NCBI GenBank assembly: GCA_965277345.1
Contig: CBDICI010000004.1
Span: 1,178,001 to 1,242,000 of the forward strand
From: CAIOYC01 sp965277345
GTDB lineage: Bacteria; Pseudomonadota; Alphaproteobacteria; Caulobacterales; Caulobacteraceae
DNA: 64,000 nt
Reading direction: 5' to 3'
Positions 8,325 to 16,295 of the stretch are shown piece after piece. How positions within the stretch are numbered: the first letter of the stretch is position 1; the number at the start of each line of letters is the position of its first letter. The position numbers were made by a program, and so were the translations under genes. The notes under the pieces were generated by a model that saw only the letters and a list, made by a program, of their open reading frames with translations, was not told the DNA's origin and searched no databases.

Positions 8325-9121
8325 GGGCTTCCCGCATCGAGGCCGCGCCGCCCGTCATCATGGTGCACGGCGCCTTTTGCGGCGGCTGGGCGTTCGACGC
8401 CTTCCGCGCCCCGTTCGCGGCGGCGGGCCACCCCGTGCTCGCCCCCGACCTGCCGGGACACGGAGCGGATCAGCCCGCCTCCGCCGTGGTCGGCCAGTCA
8501 ATGAGCGATTACGCCCGGGCCATCGCCGCCCTGATCGCCGATCAGCCGCGGGCGCCCTTCCTGATCGGCCACTCCCTGGGGGGGTTGGTGGCTCAGATGG
8601 CGGCGGTGCAGGCGCAGCGCGCGGGCCGGCCTGTCGCCGGTCTTGTGCTGCTGGCGCCTTCCCCGCCGTGGGGCATAGCCGGCGGCACGATGGAGGAGGC
8701 GGGATCGGCCATGGCCCTCTATGCGCTGGGTCCCTTTTGGGCCCAGGCGGTGGAGCCCGACCGCTTCGTCGCCGGCCTCTACAGCCTCGACCGGATGGGG
8801 CCGGCCGAGGGCCGGGCGGTATCGAAACGCATGGGCGCCGAAAGTGGGCGGGCCCTGTTCGAGACGCTGAACTGGTGGCTCGACCCGTTCATGACCACCC
8901 GCATCGACGCCGGGGCGATCAAGGCCCCCGTGTTCGCCGCCGCGGGTGAGCGCGACCTGATCCACCCCCCCTCCACCGTGCGCCAGACCGCCGCCAAACT
9001 GGGCGCCGCGGTGGAGGTCTTTCCCGGCATGAGCCACTGGCTGATCGGCGAACCCGGCTGGGAAGGCGTCGCCGCCGCGTGCCTGGCCTGGATGCACGGC
9101 GCGGCGGCCCAGGCCGCGTAA
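8321..9121 (+). CDS. Alpha/beta hydrolase
   Basis: A 266-residue alpha/beta-hydrolase fold protein. The oxyanion segment is VHGAFCGGW, the nucleophile elbow is GHSLGG with Ser85, a candidate acid Asp sits in the GERDLIHPP segment and the catalytic His in MSHWLIGEPGW. It has no signal peptide, so it is probably cytoplasmic. The sequence does not tell me the substrate: carboxylesterase, lysophospholipase and similar are all possible. It overlaps rppH by 4 bases and is the last gene before a large intergenic repeat. Confidence 0.87.
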   Translation: MRASRIEAAPPVIMVHGAFCGGWAFDAFRAPFAAAGHPVLAPDLPGHGADQPASAVVGQSMSDYARAIAALIADQPRAPFLIGHSLGGLVAQMAAVQAQRAGRPVAGLVLLAPSPPWGIAGGTMEEAGSAMALYALGPFWAQAVEPDRFVAGLYSLDRMGPAEGRAVSKRMGAESGRALFETLNWWLDPFMTTRIDAGAIKAPVFAAAGERDLIHPPSTVRQTAAKLGAAVEVFPGMSHWLIGEPGWEGVAAACLAWMHGAAAQAA

Positions 9122-9813
9122 ACGCGCGCCCCCTCTCCCAGGGGAGAGGGCCGGGGTGAGGAGGACGGGTGATACAGCGCCCGGATATCCTGAGGACAAG
9201 CTATCGCCCTCACCCCTCGCTCGCCCTTGCGGGGCTCGCTTTTCCCGCCCCCGCCGGGCGGGAGAGGGGTGGACTTATCCGACCGACCTGCGCCGTCTCC
9301 TATGCTGGAGGTGTCTCCATCGCACGGGGAGGGCCTTGGATCCGGCTCTCGAGGGCGGGGGGGATGCGGTTGAGCAGGGTCGTGTCCTGCCGTCTCGCAA
9401 GAGCGGTCGGTCCAAGGGTCGAGGTCACAACTCGCCCGTCCCGTCCATGCCAAGAGTGGGCGAGCCTGCCGGCGGGGCCGTACGTCAGGGCCTAAGTTGC
9501 AAGCCCGTGCGCGAACGCCTGCCGATCCCAAACAGCCGCGCGGAGCGTTCCTGCCCCGTCGAAACCTACAGCGCACTTCCCGGTCTCCGGACGAGGCCGC
9601 AACGCTCCGCTCACCTCCCCACCCTCGCCCCACCGGCAGAGGCCGATTATGCGCGTCTTCTCCTCCCCCGCGCAGCGGGGGAGGTGGCGCGGCGGGAATA
9701 CCCGCCGTGACGGAGGGGGCGGCGCGACGATAACCGGACAGGGCGCCGCAGCCCCCTCCACCACCCTTCGGGCGGTCCCCCTCCCCCTCGATGAGGGGGA
9801 GGAGTTGGGAGCC
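9122..9813. repeat. Copy 1 of a ~690-bp intergenic repeat (inverted relative to copy 2)
   Basis: This stretch has no convincing gene. Its whole length recurs, reverse-complemented and with only scattered differences, at 29786-30480. Both ends are built of short GC-rich palindromes (for example CCCCTCGATGAGGGGG near 9783), and the middle is a non-palindromic core of about 300 bp that is nearly identical in the two copies. Open frames exist on both strands, but they carry no recognisable domain. It lies between the convergent ends of the alpha/beta hydrolase and DUF885 genes. It is probably a non-autonomous mobile or bidirectional-terminator element. Confidence 0.85.
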
Positions 9814-11564
9814 TACGGCTTCGTCTTCTGCGCGGCGATCCAGGCGTCGATTCGGCGGTCCAGGAGGGCCAGCGGCACCGGGCCGTCGAGGAGGAGGGCG
9901 TCGTGGAACGCGCGCACGTCAAACCGGGGGCCGAGCGCCGCCTCGGCCCGTTTGCGGAGCGCCATGATCTTCAGCTCGCCGATCTTGTAGCCCAGCGCCT
10001 GGCCGGGCCAGGAGATGTAGCGATCCAGCTCCACCTCGATATTCTTGGCGGCGAGGGCGGTGTTGTCGGTGAAACAGGCCCGCGCCTGATCGCGCGACCA
10101 GCGCAGCCAGTGGATGCCCGTATCCGCCACCAGGCGGCAGGCGCGCCACATCTCATAGCTGAGATGGCCGAAGCGCTCATAGGGCGTGCGGTAGAGGCCC
10201 ATCTCGTCGCCGAGCTGCTCGGAATACAGCGCCCAGCCCTCGACGAAGGCGGTGAGTCCGCCCTGTCGGCGGAAGGCGGGCAGGTCGGTGCGCTCCTGCT
10301 GCAGGGCGATCTGCAGATGGTGGCCGGGCTGGCTCTCGTGCAGGCTGAGCGCCGGGATTTCGTACAGCGGCCGCTGGTCGAGGTGGGAGGTGTTGACCTC
10401 ATACCCGCCGGCCACGCCGAGGGCGGGCGAGCCCTCCTCGTAATAGGCGGTGGTGGCGCTCTCCTCCACCTCACGGGGGATTTCACGCACGGCGAAGGGC
10501 AGGCGCGGCAGGCGGCCGAACTCGGCGGGCAGCTTGTCGTCCACGGTCTTGGCGAACAGGGCCGACTTTTCCAGCAGGGCCTGTCGGGTGGTCACATAGA
10601 ACTGGCGATCGGTGCGCAGAAACGTCTGGAAAGCCTTGAAGTCGCCCTTGAAGCCGGAGGCCCGCATCTCCGTCTCCATGGCGGCGCGGATGCGCTTCAC
10701 CTCATCCTGGCCGATCTGATGGATCTGGTCGGGCGTCAGGTCCGTGGTGGTATGGCGGGCGACCTCGGCCCGGTAATAGGCCTCCCCGTCGGGCAGGTCG
10801 CGGGCGGCCAGGCTCTTGCGGGCGGCCGGGGCGTATTCGGTCTTGAGAAAGGCGACGAAGGCGGCTTGCGACGGCTTGAACGCCTCCACCAGCCTGAGGC
10901 CCTCCGCGCGGAGCGCCACCTGTTCGGCCGGCGGGAGGGTGGCGGGCAGGGCTTTCAGCGGCGCCATCAGCCCATCGTCCGCCGCCGCCACCGCCGCCTG
11001 CTTCTCGGCGATGGCCAGCACCACCTGGACCGTCGGCGCGGGCTGGGTGAAGCCGGTGCGCACGCCCCGCCGGGCGTTGCCGATTTCCACCGCATAATAG
11101 TGCGGCAACAGGGCCAGCCGCTTCAGATAGGCCTGCGCGTCGGCGCGGTCGCGGATGTGGGTGTGACGGCCGAGCTCCTGCGGCGTCAGGTTGAAGCCGG
11201 AATAGGCGTCGAAATTGATCCGCGCCGTATCGAGCCTGAGACCCGCAAGCTCGGTTCGGATCTCGAAGGCGAGATAGCCGCGGTTGACCGCGTCCTCGGA
11301 CGACGGCGCGGAGGGCGCCAGCGCCTTCAGCCGCGCATCGAGGTCGGCCAGCGCACGGGCCTCCAGCGCCTGCGCCTCGGGACTGTCGTCGTCCAGCCGC
11401 GACAGGGCCTCGCGGTCGCCGTCCTGCGCCGCGGCCCCGGGATGGAAGCGTTTCTGCAGGGCGTCGTAGTCGGCGATCACTCCGGCCAGCCCCGGGGGAG
11501 GCGGCGCGGCATGGGCGGCGGGGGCGAAGGCGAGCACGAGGGGGGCGAGAAGGGCGGCTTTCAT
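9813..11564 (-). CDS. Secreted DUF885 zinc metallopeptidase-like protein
   Basis: A 583-residue protein with a signal peptide at about residues 1-19. The DUF885 family is related to M32-type peptidases. The zinc-binding motif is seen as HESQPGH at about residues 409-415, followed by a conserved EGWALY segment near 443 that supplies the third ligand region. The rest is helical, as usual, and the length is typical. It is expected to act in the periplasm, probably on short peptides, but substrates of this family are poorly defined. It lies 9 bases downstream of pheA on the same strand, so it may be in the same transcript. Confidence 0.88.
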   Translation of the reverse strand: MKAALLAPLVLAFAPAAHAAPPPPGLAGVIADYDALQKRFHPGAAAQDGDREALSRLDDDSPEAQALEARALADLDARLKALAPSAPSSEDAVNRGYLAFEIRTELAGLRLDTARINFDAYSGFNLTPQELGRHTHIRDRADAQAYLKRLALLPHYYAVEIGNARRGVRTGFTQPAPTVQVVLAIAEKQAAVAAADDGLMAPLKALPATLPPAEQVALRAEGLRLVEAFKPSQAAFVAFLKTEYAPAARKSLAARDLPDGEAYYRAEVARHTTTDLTPDQIHQIGQDEVKRIRAAMETEMRASGFKGDFKAFQTFLRTDRQFYVTTRQALLEKSALFAKTVDDKLPAEFGRLPRLPFAVREIPREVEESATTAYYEEGSPALGVAGGYEVNTSHLDQRPLYEIPALSLHESQPGHHLQIALQQERTDLPAFRRQGGLTAFVEGWALYSEQLGDEMGLYRTPYERFGHLSYEMWRACRLVADTGIHWLRWSRDQARACFTDNTALAAKNIEVELDRYISWPGQALGYKIGELKIMALRKRAEAALGPRFDVRAFHDALLLDGPVPLALLDRRIDAWIAAQKTKP

Positions 11565-11573
11565 GGGCTGAGC

Positions 11574-12443
11574 TTATCCCGGATGCGCCGCGCCGCCAGC
11601 CTCCAACGACCGCCCCGGCCCCGCCTCGTATACGCCGAGCACCTCGAAGCGGCGGGTGAAGAAGGCGATCTCGCCGAAGGCGCGCTGCAGCGGCGGGTCC
11701 TCGGGTCGGCCCACCACCTCGGCATAGAACATGGTGGCGGCGAAACCGGCGCCCTCCGTATAGCTCTCCAGCTTGGTCATGTTGACCCCGTTGGTGGCGA
11801 ACCCGCCCAGCGCCTTGTAAAGCGCGGCCGGCACGTTGCGCACCTCGAACACGAAGCTGGTCACGCACGGCGCGCCCTCCGGCGGGATCGGCGGATCGCG
11901 ATCGGCGGTCAGCACCACGAAGCGGGTGGTGTTGTCGCCGGCGTCCTCCACCCCTTCCAGCAGGGTGGTCAGGCCGTAAAGCGCCGCGGCGGCCGGGGGG
12001 GCAAGCGCGCCCCGGGTAGGGTCGGGACGCTCGGCCAGGGCCCTGGCGGCGCCGGCGGTGTCGCTCGCCGTCTCGGCCTGGAACCCGTACTGGCGCAACA
12101 GGGCGCGGCACTGGCCGAGCGCCATCATGTGGCTGGATACGGTCCTGATGTCGCCGATCGCCACCCCGGGATTGGCCATCAGGTCGAACTTGATGCGCAT
12201 GTAGCGCTCGCCGACGATCTTCAGGCCCGAGCGCGGCAACAGGTGGTGCACGTCCGCCACCCGCCCGGCGATGGAGTTCTCCAGCGGAATCATGGCCAGG
12301 GCGCAGTCGCCCGAGCGCGCCGCCTCGAACGCCGCCTCGAACGTGTCGAACGGGCGCGGGTCGAAGTCCGGGAAGTGCTGGCGACACATGACGTCGGAGT
12401 TGGAGCCGCGCTCCCCCTGATAGGCGATGCAGCCCCGGCTCAT
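11574..12443 (-). CDS. pheA: Prephenate dehydratase
   Basis: A 289-residue monofunctional prephenate dehydratase that makes phenylpyruvate for phenylalanine synthesis. The catalytic domain begins with IAYQGERGSNSD and contains ALAMIPLENSIAGRV and the signature Asn-Thr-Thr-Arg-Phe with the catalytic Thr. A C-terminal ACT domain (from about residue 200) has VPAALYKALGGFATNGVNMTK and a KLESY variant of the Phe-binding ESRP motif, so feedback control by phenylalanine is likely. Its ATG overlaps the kdsB stop by 4 bases. Confidence 0.95.
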   Translation of the reverse strand: MSRGCIAYQGERGSNSDVMCRQHFPDFDPRPFDTFEAAFEAARSGDCALAMIPLENSIAGRVADVHHLLPRSGLKIVGERYMRIKFDLMANPGVAIGDIRTVSSHMMALGQCRALLRQYGFQAETASDTAGAARALAERPDPTRGALAPPAAAALYGLTTLLEGVEDAGDNTTRFVVLTADRDPPIPPEGAPCVTSFVFEVRNVPAALYKALGGFATNGVNMTKLESYTEGAGFAATMFYAEVVGRPEDPPLQRAFGEIAFFTRRFEVLGVYEAGPGRSLEAGGAAHPG

Positions 12444-13189
12444 GATCCTCGCCTCGCCATGGCCCGCGCCGCGTCCAGGTCGGCCGGATTGTCCACCGAG
12501 AGCGGCGCTTCATCGATCACCGCCGCCCAGATCGACAGGCCAAGCTCCAGGGCGCGAAGCTGCTCGAGCTTCTCGCGCTGCTCCAAGGGCGAGGGCGGGG
12601 CCGCGCAGAACCGCTCCAGCGCCGCGCGGCGATAGGCATAGAGGCCGAAGTGATGCCAGACCGGGCCCTCGCCGAACAAGGTGGACCGCGTGAAGTAGAG
12701 CGCCCGCCCCCTGCGCATCGCGCCATGGGTTTCGCCGTCCATGGCCAGCACCGCCTTCACCACGTCCGGATCGGAGCGGTCGTCCGAGGAGCGCTCCAGC
12801 CCCACGGTAGTGGCGATGTCGCAACCGGGCGCCGCCTCCAGCAGGCGGGCGCAGGCGGCGACGGCGCCGGGGTCGAGGAAGGGCATATCGCCCTGCACAT
12901 TGATCACCGCGTCGTGCCGACCTTCTGGGTCCAGCCTGTCCAGCGCCGCGCGGACCCGGTCCGAGCCCGAGGGCAGGGCCGGGTCGGTCAACACCGCGCG
13001 GCCGCCCGCGGCCTCCACTGCATCGACGATTTCCGCATCCCCAGCCGCCACCGCCACGGGGCCGACGCCCGCCGCCTGCGCCTGGCGCAGCACGCGCACG
13101 ATCATCGGCACGCCGCCGATGTCGGCCAGCGGCTTGCCCGGCAGGCGCGTCGCCGCCAGGCGCGCAGGGATGATGACGATGGGCTTCAT
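12440..13189 (-). CDS. kdsB: 3-deoxy-manno-octulosonate cytidylyltransferase
   Basis: A 249-residue CMP-Kdo synthetase, which activates Kdo for lipopolysaccharide core synthesis. The N-terminal IIPARLAATRLPGKPLADIGG is the nucleotide-binding signature, followed by the INVQGDMPFLDP segment carrying the metal-binding Asp, and by YFTRS and HFGLYAYRRAALERF, typical of KdsB. It is the first gene of a pair with pheA, with which it overlaps by 4 bases. Cytoplasmic, normal length. Confidence 0.95.
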   Translation of the reverse strand: MKPIVIIPARLAATRLPGKPLADIGGVPMIVRVLRQAQAAGVGPVAVAAGDAEIVDAVEAAGGRAVLTDPALPSGSDRVRAALDRLDPEGRHDAVINVQGDMPFLDPGAVAACARLLEAAPGCDIATTVGLERSSDDRSDPDVVKAVLAMDGETHGAMRRGRALYFTRSTLFGEGPVWHHFGLYAYRRAALERFCAAPPSPLEQREKLEQLRALELGLSIWAAVIDEAPLSVDNPADLDAARAMARRGS

Positions 13190-13326
13190 GTCGGTCGCTT
13201 TTGGGCATGGACAAGCGGTTGCGCGGGCGGCGGTAGCGTGTCACAGACGCCCACGCAAGGCTGCGGTTCGGTTCGCGGCGGGACAGGTGTGACGGGGGCG
13301 TCCCCCTCTGTAATTGACGGCGGCAC

Positions 13327-14112
13327 ATGAACGGCGACGATCTCGGTTGGAACAAGATTTTCGGCGCGATCCTGGCGACAGCCCTGCTGATCCTGGGGCT
13401 GAAGCAGGGCGCGGAAATGATCTATGCCCCGCATAAGGTCGCCAAGATGGGCGACGCCATCGCCTTTGTGGACGACAGCGCCGGCGCCGCGCCCGAGGTC
13501 GCCGACACCCCGCCGGATTGGGGCACGGTGCTGCCCGCGGCGGACGTGAACGCGGGTCAGCAGGTCTCCACCAAGTGCGCGTCCTGCCACACCTTCACCG
13601 CCGGCGGCGCCAACGGCACCGGCCCCAACAATTACGACGTGGTCGGACGTCCGCCGGGCTCCAAGGCGGGTTTCGCCTACTCCTCCGCCATGCAGGATTT
13701 CGGCAAGAAGACGCCGAAGTGGGACTACGACCATCTGTACCTGTTCCTGGCCAATCCGCAGAGCTACATCGCCGGCACCAAGATGTCCTTCGTCGGGCTG
13801 AAGAAGCCTGAAGACCGGATCAACCTGATCGCCTGGCTCCGCCAGCAGTCGGCCTCGCCCGTGGCGATCCCGGCCCCCAATCCCAAGGCCGCCGCCGCGA
13901 CCGCGGGCGCCGCCAACGCCACGGCCGCCGCCGGTACGCCCGCGCCGTCTGACGCCGCCAAGGTCGCCGCCCCGGACAAGGGCGCCCCCGCCGCCGGAGC
14001 ACCGGTGGCCGCGGCCGGCGGCGCCGCGACCGGAACCTCCGGCCAGACCGGCGCGGCCGCCGCCTCGGCGCCGGCTTCGGACAAGACTTCCCCCGGCGCG
14101 CCGCCGAAATAG
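13327..14112 (+). CDS. Membrane-anchored c-type cytochrome
   Basis: A 261-residue cytochrome c of the class I (c552/CycM-like) type. An uncleaved N-terminal transmembrane helix (about residues 10-27) anchors it to the inner membrane. The single haem motif is Cys-Ala-Ser-Cys-His at residues 84-88, and the axial Met is likely Met153 in GTKMSFVGL. The last 80 residues are an Ala/Pro/Gly-rich low-complexity tail with no fold. It probably carries electrons between the bc1 complex and a terminal oxidase. It is divergent from kdsB, with about 135 bp of intergenic DNA between them. Confidence 0.92.
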   Translation: MNGDDLGWNKIFGAILATALLILGLKQGAEMIYAPHKVAKMGDAIAFVDDSAGAAPEVADTPPDWGTVLPAADVNAGQQVSTKCASCHTFTAGGANGTGPNNYDVVGRPPGSKAGFAYSSAMQDFGKKTPKWDYDHLYLFLANPQSYIAGTKMSFVGLKKPEDRINLIAWLRQQSASPVAIPAPNPKAAAATAGAANATAAAGTPAPSDAAKVAAPDKGAPAAGAPVAAAGGAATGTSGQTGAAAASAPASDKTSPGAPPK

Positions 14113-14226
14113 CGCGGTCGTTCCAGGCATCGGCTGATCGGGGGTTATTTACCCTCGGCGACGGCACGCAGTGCGGTATTGTCGGCGGGAGAACGCCTAG
14201 CTCCACCCCGTTGGAAACCTGCCCCC

Positions 14227-15396
14227 ATGATTCCCAACCACGGCCCCGCTCTGGATTTCGGCCTCGGCGACACCGCCGACGCCATCCGCGAGACCACCGC
14301 CCGCTTCGCCCAGGACCGGATCGCCCCGATGGCGGCCGGGATCGACGCCACCAACACCTTCCCGCGCGAGCTGTGGCCGCAGATGGGCGCCCTTGGCCTA
14401 CATGGCATCACCGTGGATGAGGCGGACGGCGGCCTCGGCCTCGGCTATCTGGAACACGTGGTGGCGATGGAGGAGGTTTCGCGCGCCTCCGCCTCCGTCG
14501 GGCTCAGCTACGGCGCCCACTCCAACCTCTGCGTCAACCAGATCCGGCGCTGGGCCACGCCGGAGCAGAAGGCCCGCTATCTGCCCAAGCTGATCAGCGG
14601 CGAACACGTGGGCGCACTGGCCATGAGCGAGGCGGGCGCCGGCTCGGACGTGATCGGCATGAAGCTCCGCGCCGATAAGCGCGGCGACGCCTATGTGCTG
14701 AATGGGACCAAGTTCTGGATCACCAACGCCCCCCACGCCGACACCCTGGTGGTCTATGCCAAGACCGACCCCGACGCCTCGTCGCGGGGCGTCACCGCGT
14801 TTCTGATCGAGAAGGGGATGAGGGGCTTCAGCGTCTCCAACAAGCTCGACAAGATGGGGATGCGCGGCTCGGACACCGCCGAACTGGTGTTCGAGGACTG
14901 CGAGGTTCCCGAGGACAACGTCATGGGCCCGGTGGGGGGCGGCGCCGGCGTCTTGATGAGCGGCCTCGACTATGAGCGCGCGGTCCTCTCCGCAGGTCCG
15001 CTCGGCATCATGCAGGCCTGCCTCGACGCGGTGCTGCCCTATGTCCGCGACCGCAAGCAGTTCGGCAAACCCATCGGCTCGTTCCAGCTGATGCAGGGCA
15101 AGGTGGCCGACATGTATGTCGCTCTGCAATCCGCCAGGGCCTATGTCTATGCGGTGGCCAGGGCCTGCGACCGGGGCCAAACCACGCGCTACGACGCCGC
15201 CGGCGCGATCCTCTTGGCCAGCGAGAACGCGGTGAAGACCACCCTCGAAGCCATTCAGGCGCTGGGCGGCGCGGGCTACACCAAGGACTTCCCGGTGGAG
15301 CGCCTGATGCGCGACGCCAAGCTCTACGACATCGGCGCCGGCACCAACGAAATCCGCCGCTTCCTCATCGGCCGCGAACTGGTGGGGGCGGGATGA
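14227..15396 (+). CDS. ivd: Isovaleryl-CoA dehydrogenase
   Basis: A 389-residue acyl-CoA dehydrogenase. The FAD signatures AMSEAGAGSDV and FWITNAPHADT are present. The catalytic Glu is at residue 250 inside LDYERAVLSAGPLGIMQ; this position in helix G is diagnostic of isovaleryl-CoA dehydrogenases, since other acyl-CoA dehydrogenases carry it in the C-terminal helix. It oxidises isovaleryl-CoA to 3-methylcrotonyl-CoA in leucine breakdown. I chose the ATG at 14227, since the family normally begins near here; a TTG 48 bases upstream is possible. It is the first gene of the leucine cluster, and methylcrotonyl-CoA carboxylase genes follow. Confidence 0.94.
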   Translation: MIPNHGPALDFGLGDTADAIRETTARFAQDRIAPMAAGIDATNTFPRELWPQMGALGLHGITVDEADGGLGLGYLEHVVAMEEVSRASASVGLSYGAHSNLCVNQIRRWATPEQKARYLPKLISGEHVGALAMSEAGAGSDVIGMKLRADKRGDAYVLNGTKFWITNAPHADTLVVYAKTDPDASSRGVTAFLIEKGMRGFSVSNKLDKMGMRGSDTAELVFEDCEVPEDNVMGPVGGGAGVLMSGLDYERAVLSAGPLGIMQACLDAVLPYVRDRKQFGKPIGSFQLMQGKVADMYVALQSARAYVYAVARACDRGQTTRYDAAGAILLASENAVKTTLEAIQALGGAGYTKDFPVERLMRDAKLYDIGAGTNEIRRFLIGRELVGAG

Positions 15397-15433
15397 GCTT
15401 CATACGGCCATGAAGCTGTGATAAATCGTACAA

Positions 15434-15922
15434 ATGGCAAGCCTGTCCGATTATCTTTCAAGACACAAAGTCACGCACGGGGCTTTGGCGCAGCGTGCGG
15501 GCGTTGCTGAAAGTATGGTCGGCCTGATCAAATCGGGGCGGAGAAGGCCTTCGCCTGAAGTGGCGAAACGTATCGAAGCGGCCACGAATGGCGAGGTCTC
15601 CGCGGCGGGGCTACTCGGCCTCGCTGACACTCACGCCCTACCGCAAGACATCGGCGACGGACGTTGGAGCGTGACGCTGACCGGCGGGGATGTCGTCCTG
15701 CCGCGCGAGATGCTGGCGGCGCTGGGCTTTCCCGAAAAGGATGTTCTTGTGTTTCGGCGCGAAGGCGACGCGGTGCTGGTGACCTCCCAGGTCGGCGCCT
15801 TCGACAGGGTGCGCGCTATTCTGAAGAGGGTTAGCCCAAACGGCGCCAGTGTCGTCGATGAATTGATCGCCGACCGCCGCGCAGAGGCTGCACGGGAAGA
15901 GGCCGAACTTGGCGGTCGATAG
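15434..15922 (+). CDS. Antitoxin with N-terminal XRE helix-turn-helix fused to an AbrB/SpoVT-like domain
   Basis: A 162-residue protein with two DNA-binding-type domains. Residues 1-58 form a Cro/C1-type helix-turn-helix (LAQRAGVAESMVGLIKSGRRRPSPEVAKRI is spread across 18-47). Residues about 73-112 resemble the swapped-hairpin AbrB/SpoVT fold of VapB and MazE antitoxins (VVLPREMLAALGFPEKDVLVF). The charged C-terminal tail probably wraps the toxin. The PIN toxin gene overlaps its end by 14 bases. Most VapB antitoxins have only the AbrB part, so the extra helix-turn-helix is unusual. It sits between ivd and the carboxylase beta gene and has somewhat lower GC than its neighbours. Confidence 0.8.
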   Translation: MASLSDYLSRHKVTHGALAQRAGVAESMVGLIKSGRRRPSPEVAKRIEAATNGEVSAAGLLGLADTHALPQDIGDGRWSVTLTGGDVVLPREMLAALGFPEKDVLVFRREGDAVLVTSQVGAFDRVRAILKRVSPNGASVVDELIADRRAEAAREEAELGGR

Positions 15923-16295
15923 GGTCATCGATTCCTCCGTCGTGCTGGCTTCGCTCTTCGAGGAGGCGGGTGGGGTAGATCAAGCCAGCCTTGGGGCGCA
16001 ATATCGATTGTGCGCGGTCAATCTCGCCGAGATCGTCACCAAGCTGATCGATTGCGGCATGACCGATGAAGAGGCGGATGCAGCCTTGAAGATGCTCGGC
16101 GTCACCGTCGTGCCGTTCGATCGCCAGCTCGCCGTCCAGACCGGAAGGCTCCGGAAATATACCCGCCGATCCGGCCTCTCCCTCGGCGATCGGGCGTGCC
16201 TCGCCTTGGCGCTTCGCGAGAGCCTGCCTGCGATGACGGCGGACCGGGCCTGGACGGACGTCGACGTGGGTGTGCAGATAGAGCTGATCCGATGA
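15909..16295 (+). CDS. vapC: VapC-type PIN-domain RNase toxin
   Basis: A 128-residue PIN-domain protein. The four expected acidic residues are visible: Asp in VIDSSVV, Glu in NLAEIV, Asp in GDRACLAL and Asp in TADRAW. VapC toxins are Mg-dependent RNases that cut tRNA or rRNA and are neutralised by the partner antitoxin. The start is a TTG at 15909 inside the antitoxin gene, with AGAGG seven bases upstream; a later start would remove the first catalytic Asp. Its stop codon overlaps the ATG of the carboxylase beta gene as ATGA, so toxin and metabolic enzyme are translationally coupled. Confidence 0.85.
   Translation: MAVDRVIDSSVVLASLFEEAGGVDQASLGAQYRLCAVNLAEIVTKLIDCGMTDEEADAALKMLGVTVVPFDRQLAVQTGRLRKYTRRSGLSLGDRACLALALRESLPAMTADRAWTDVDVGVQIELIR

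Noticed and set aside
9500..9600. A segment of the repeat core resembling the GGTTTCGACGGGG start of tmRNA
   Set aside because: Only about a dozen bases agree; the rest lacks the tag reading frame and the tRNA-like end, and it is present in two copies.
9156..9710. Possible small protein genes inside the 690-bp repeat, with similar translations in both copies
   Set aside because: Similarity of translation follows from the DNA repeat. No ribosome site, domain or consistent start was found, and frames run through the palindromic tips.
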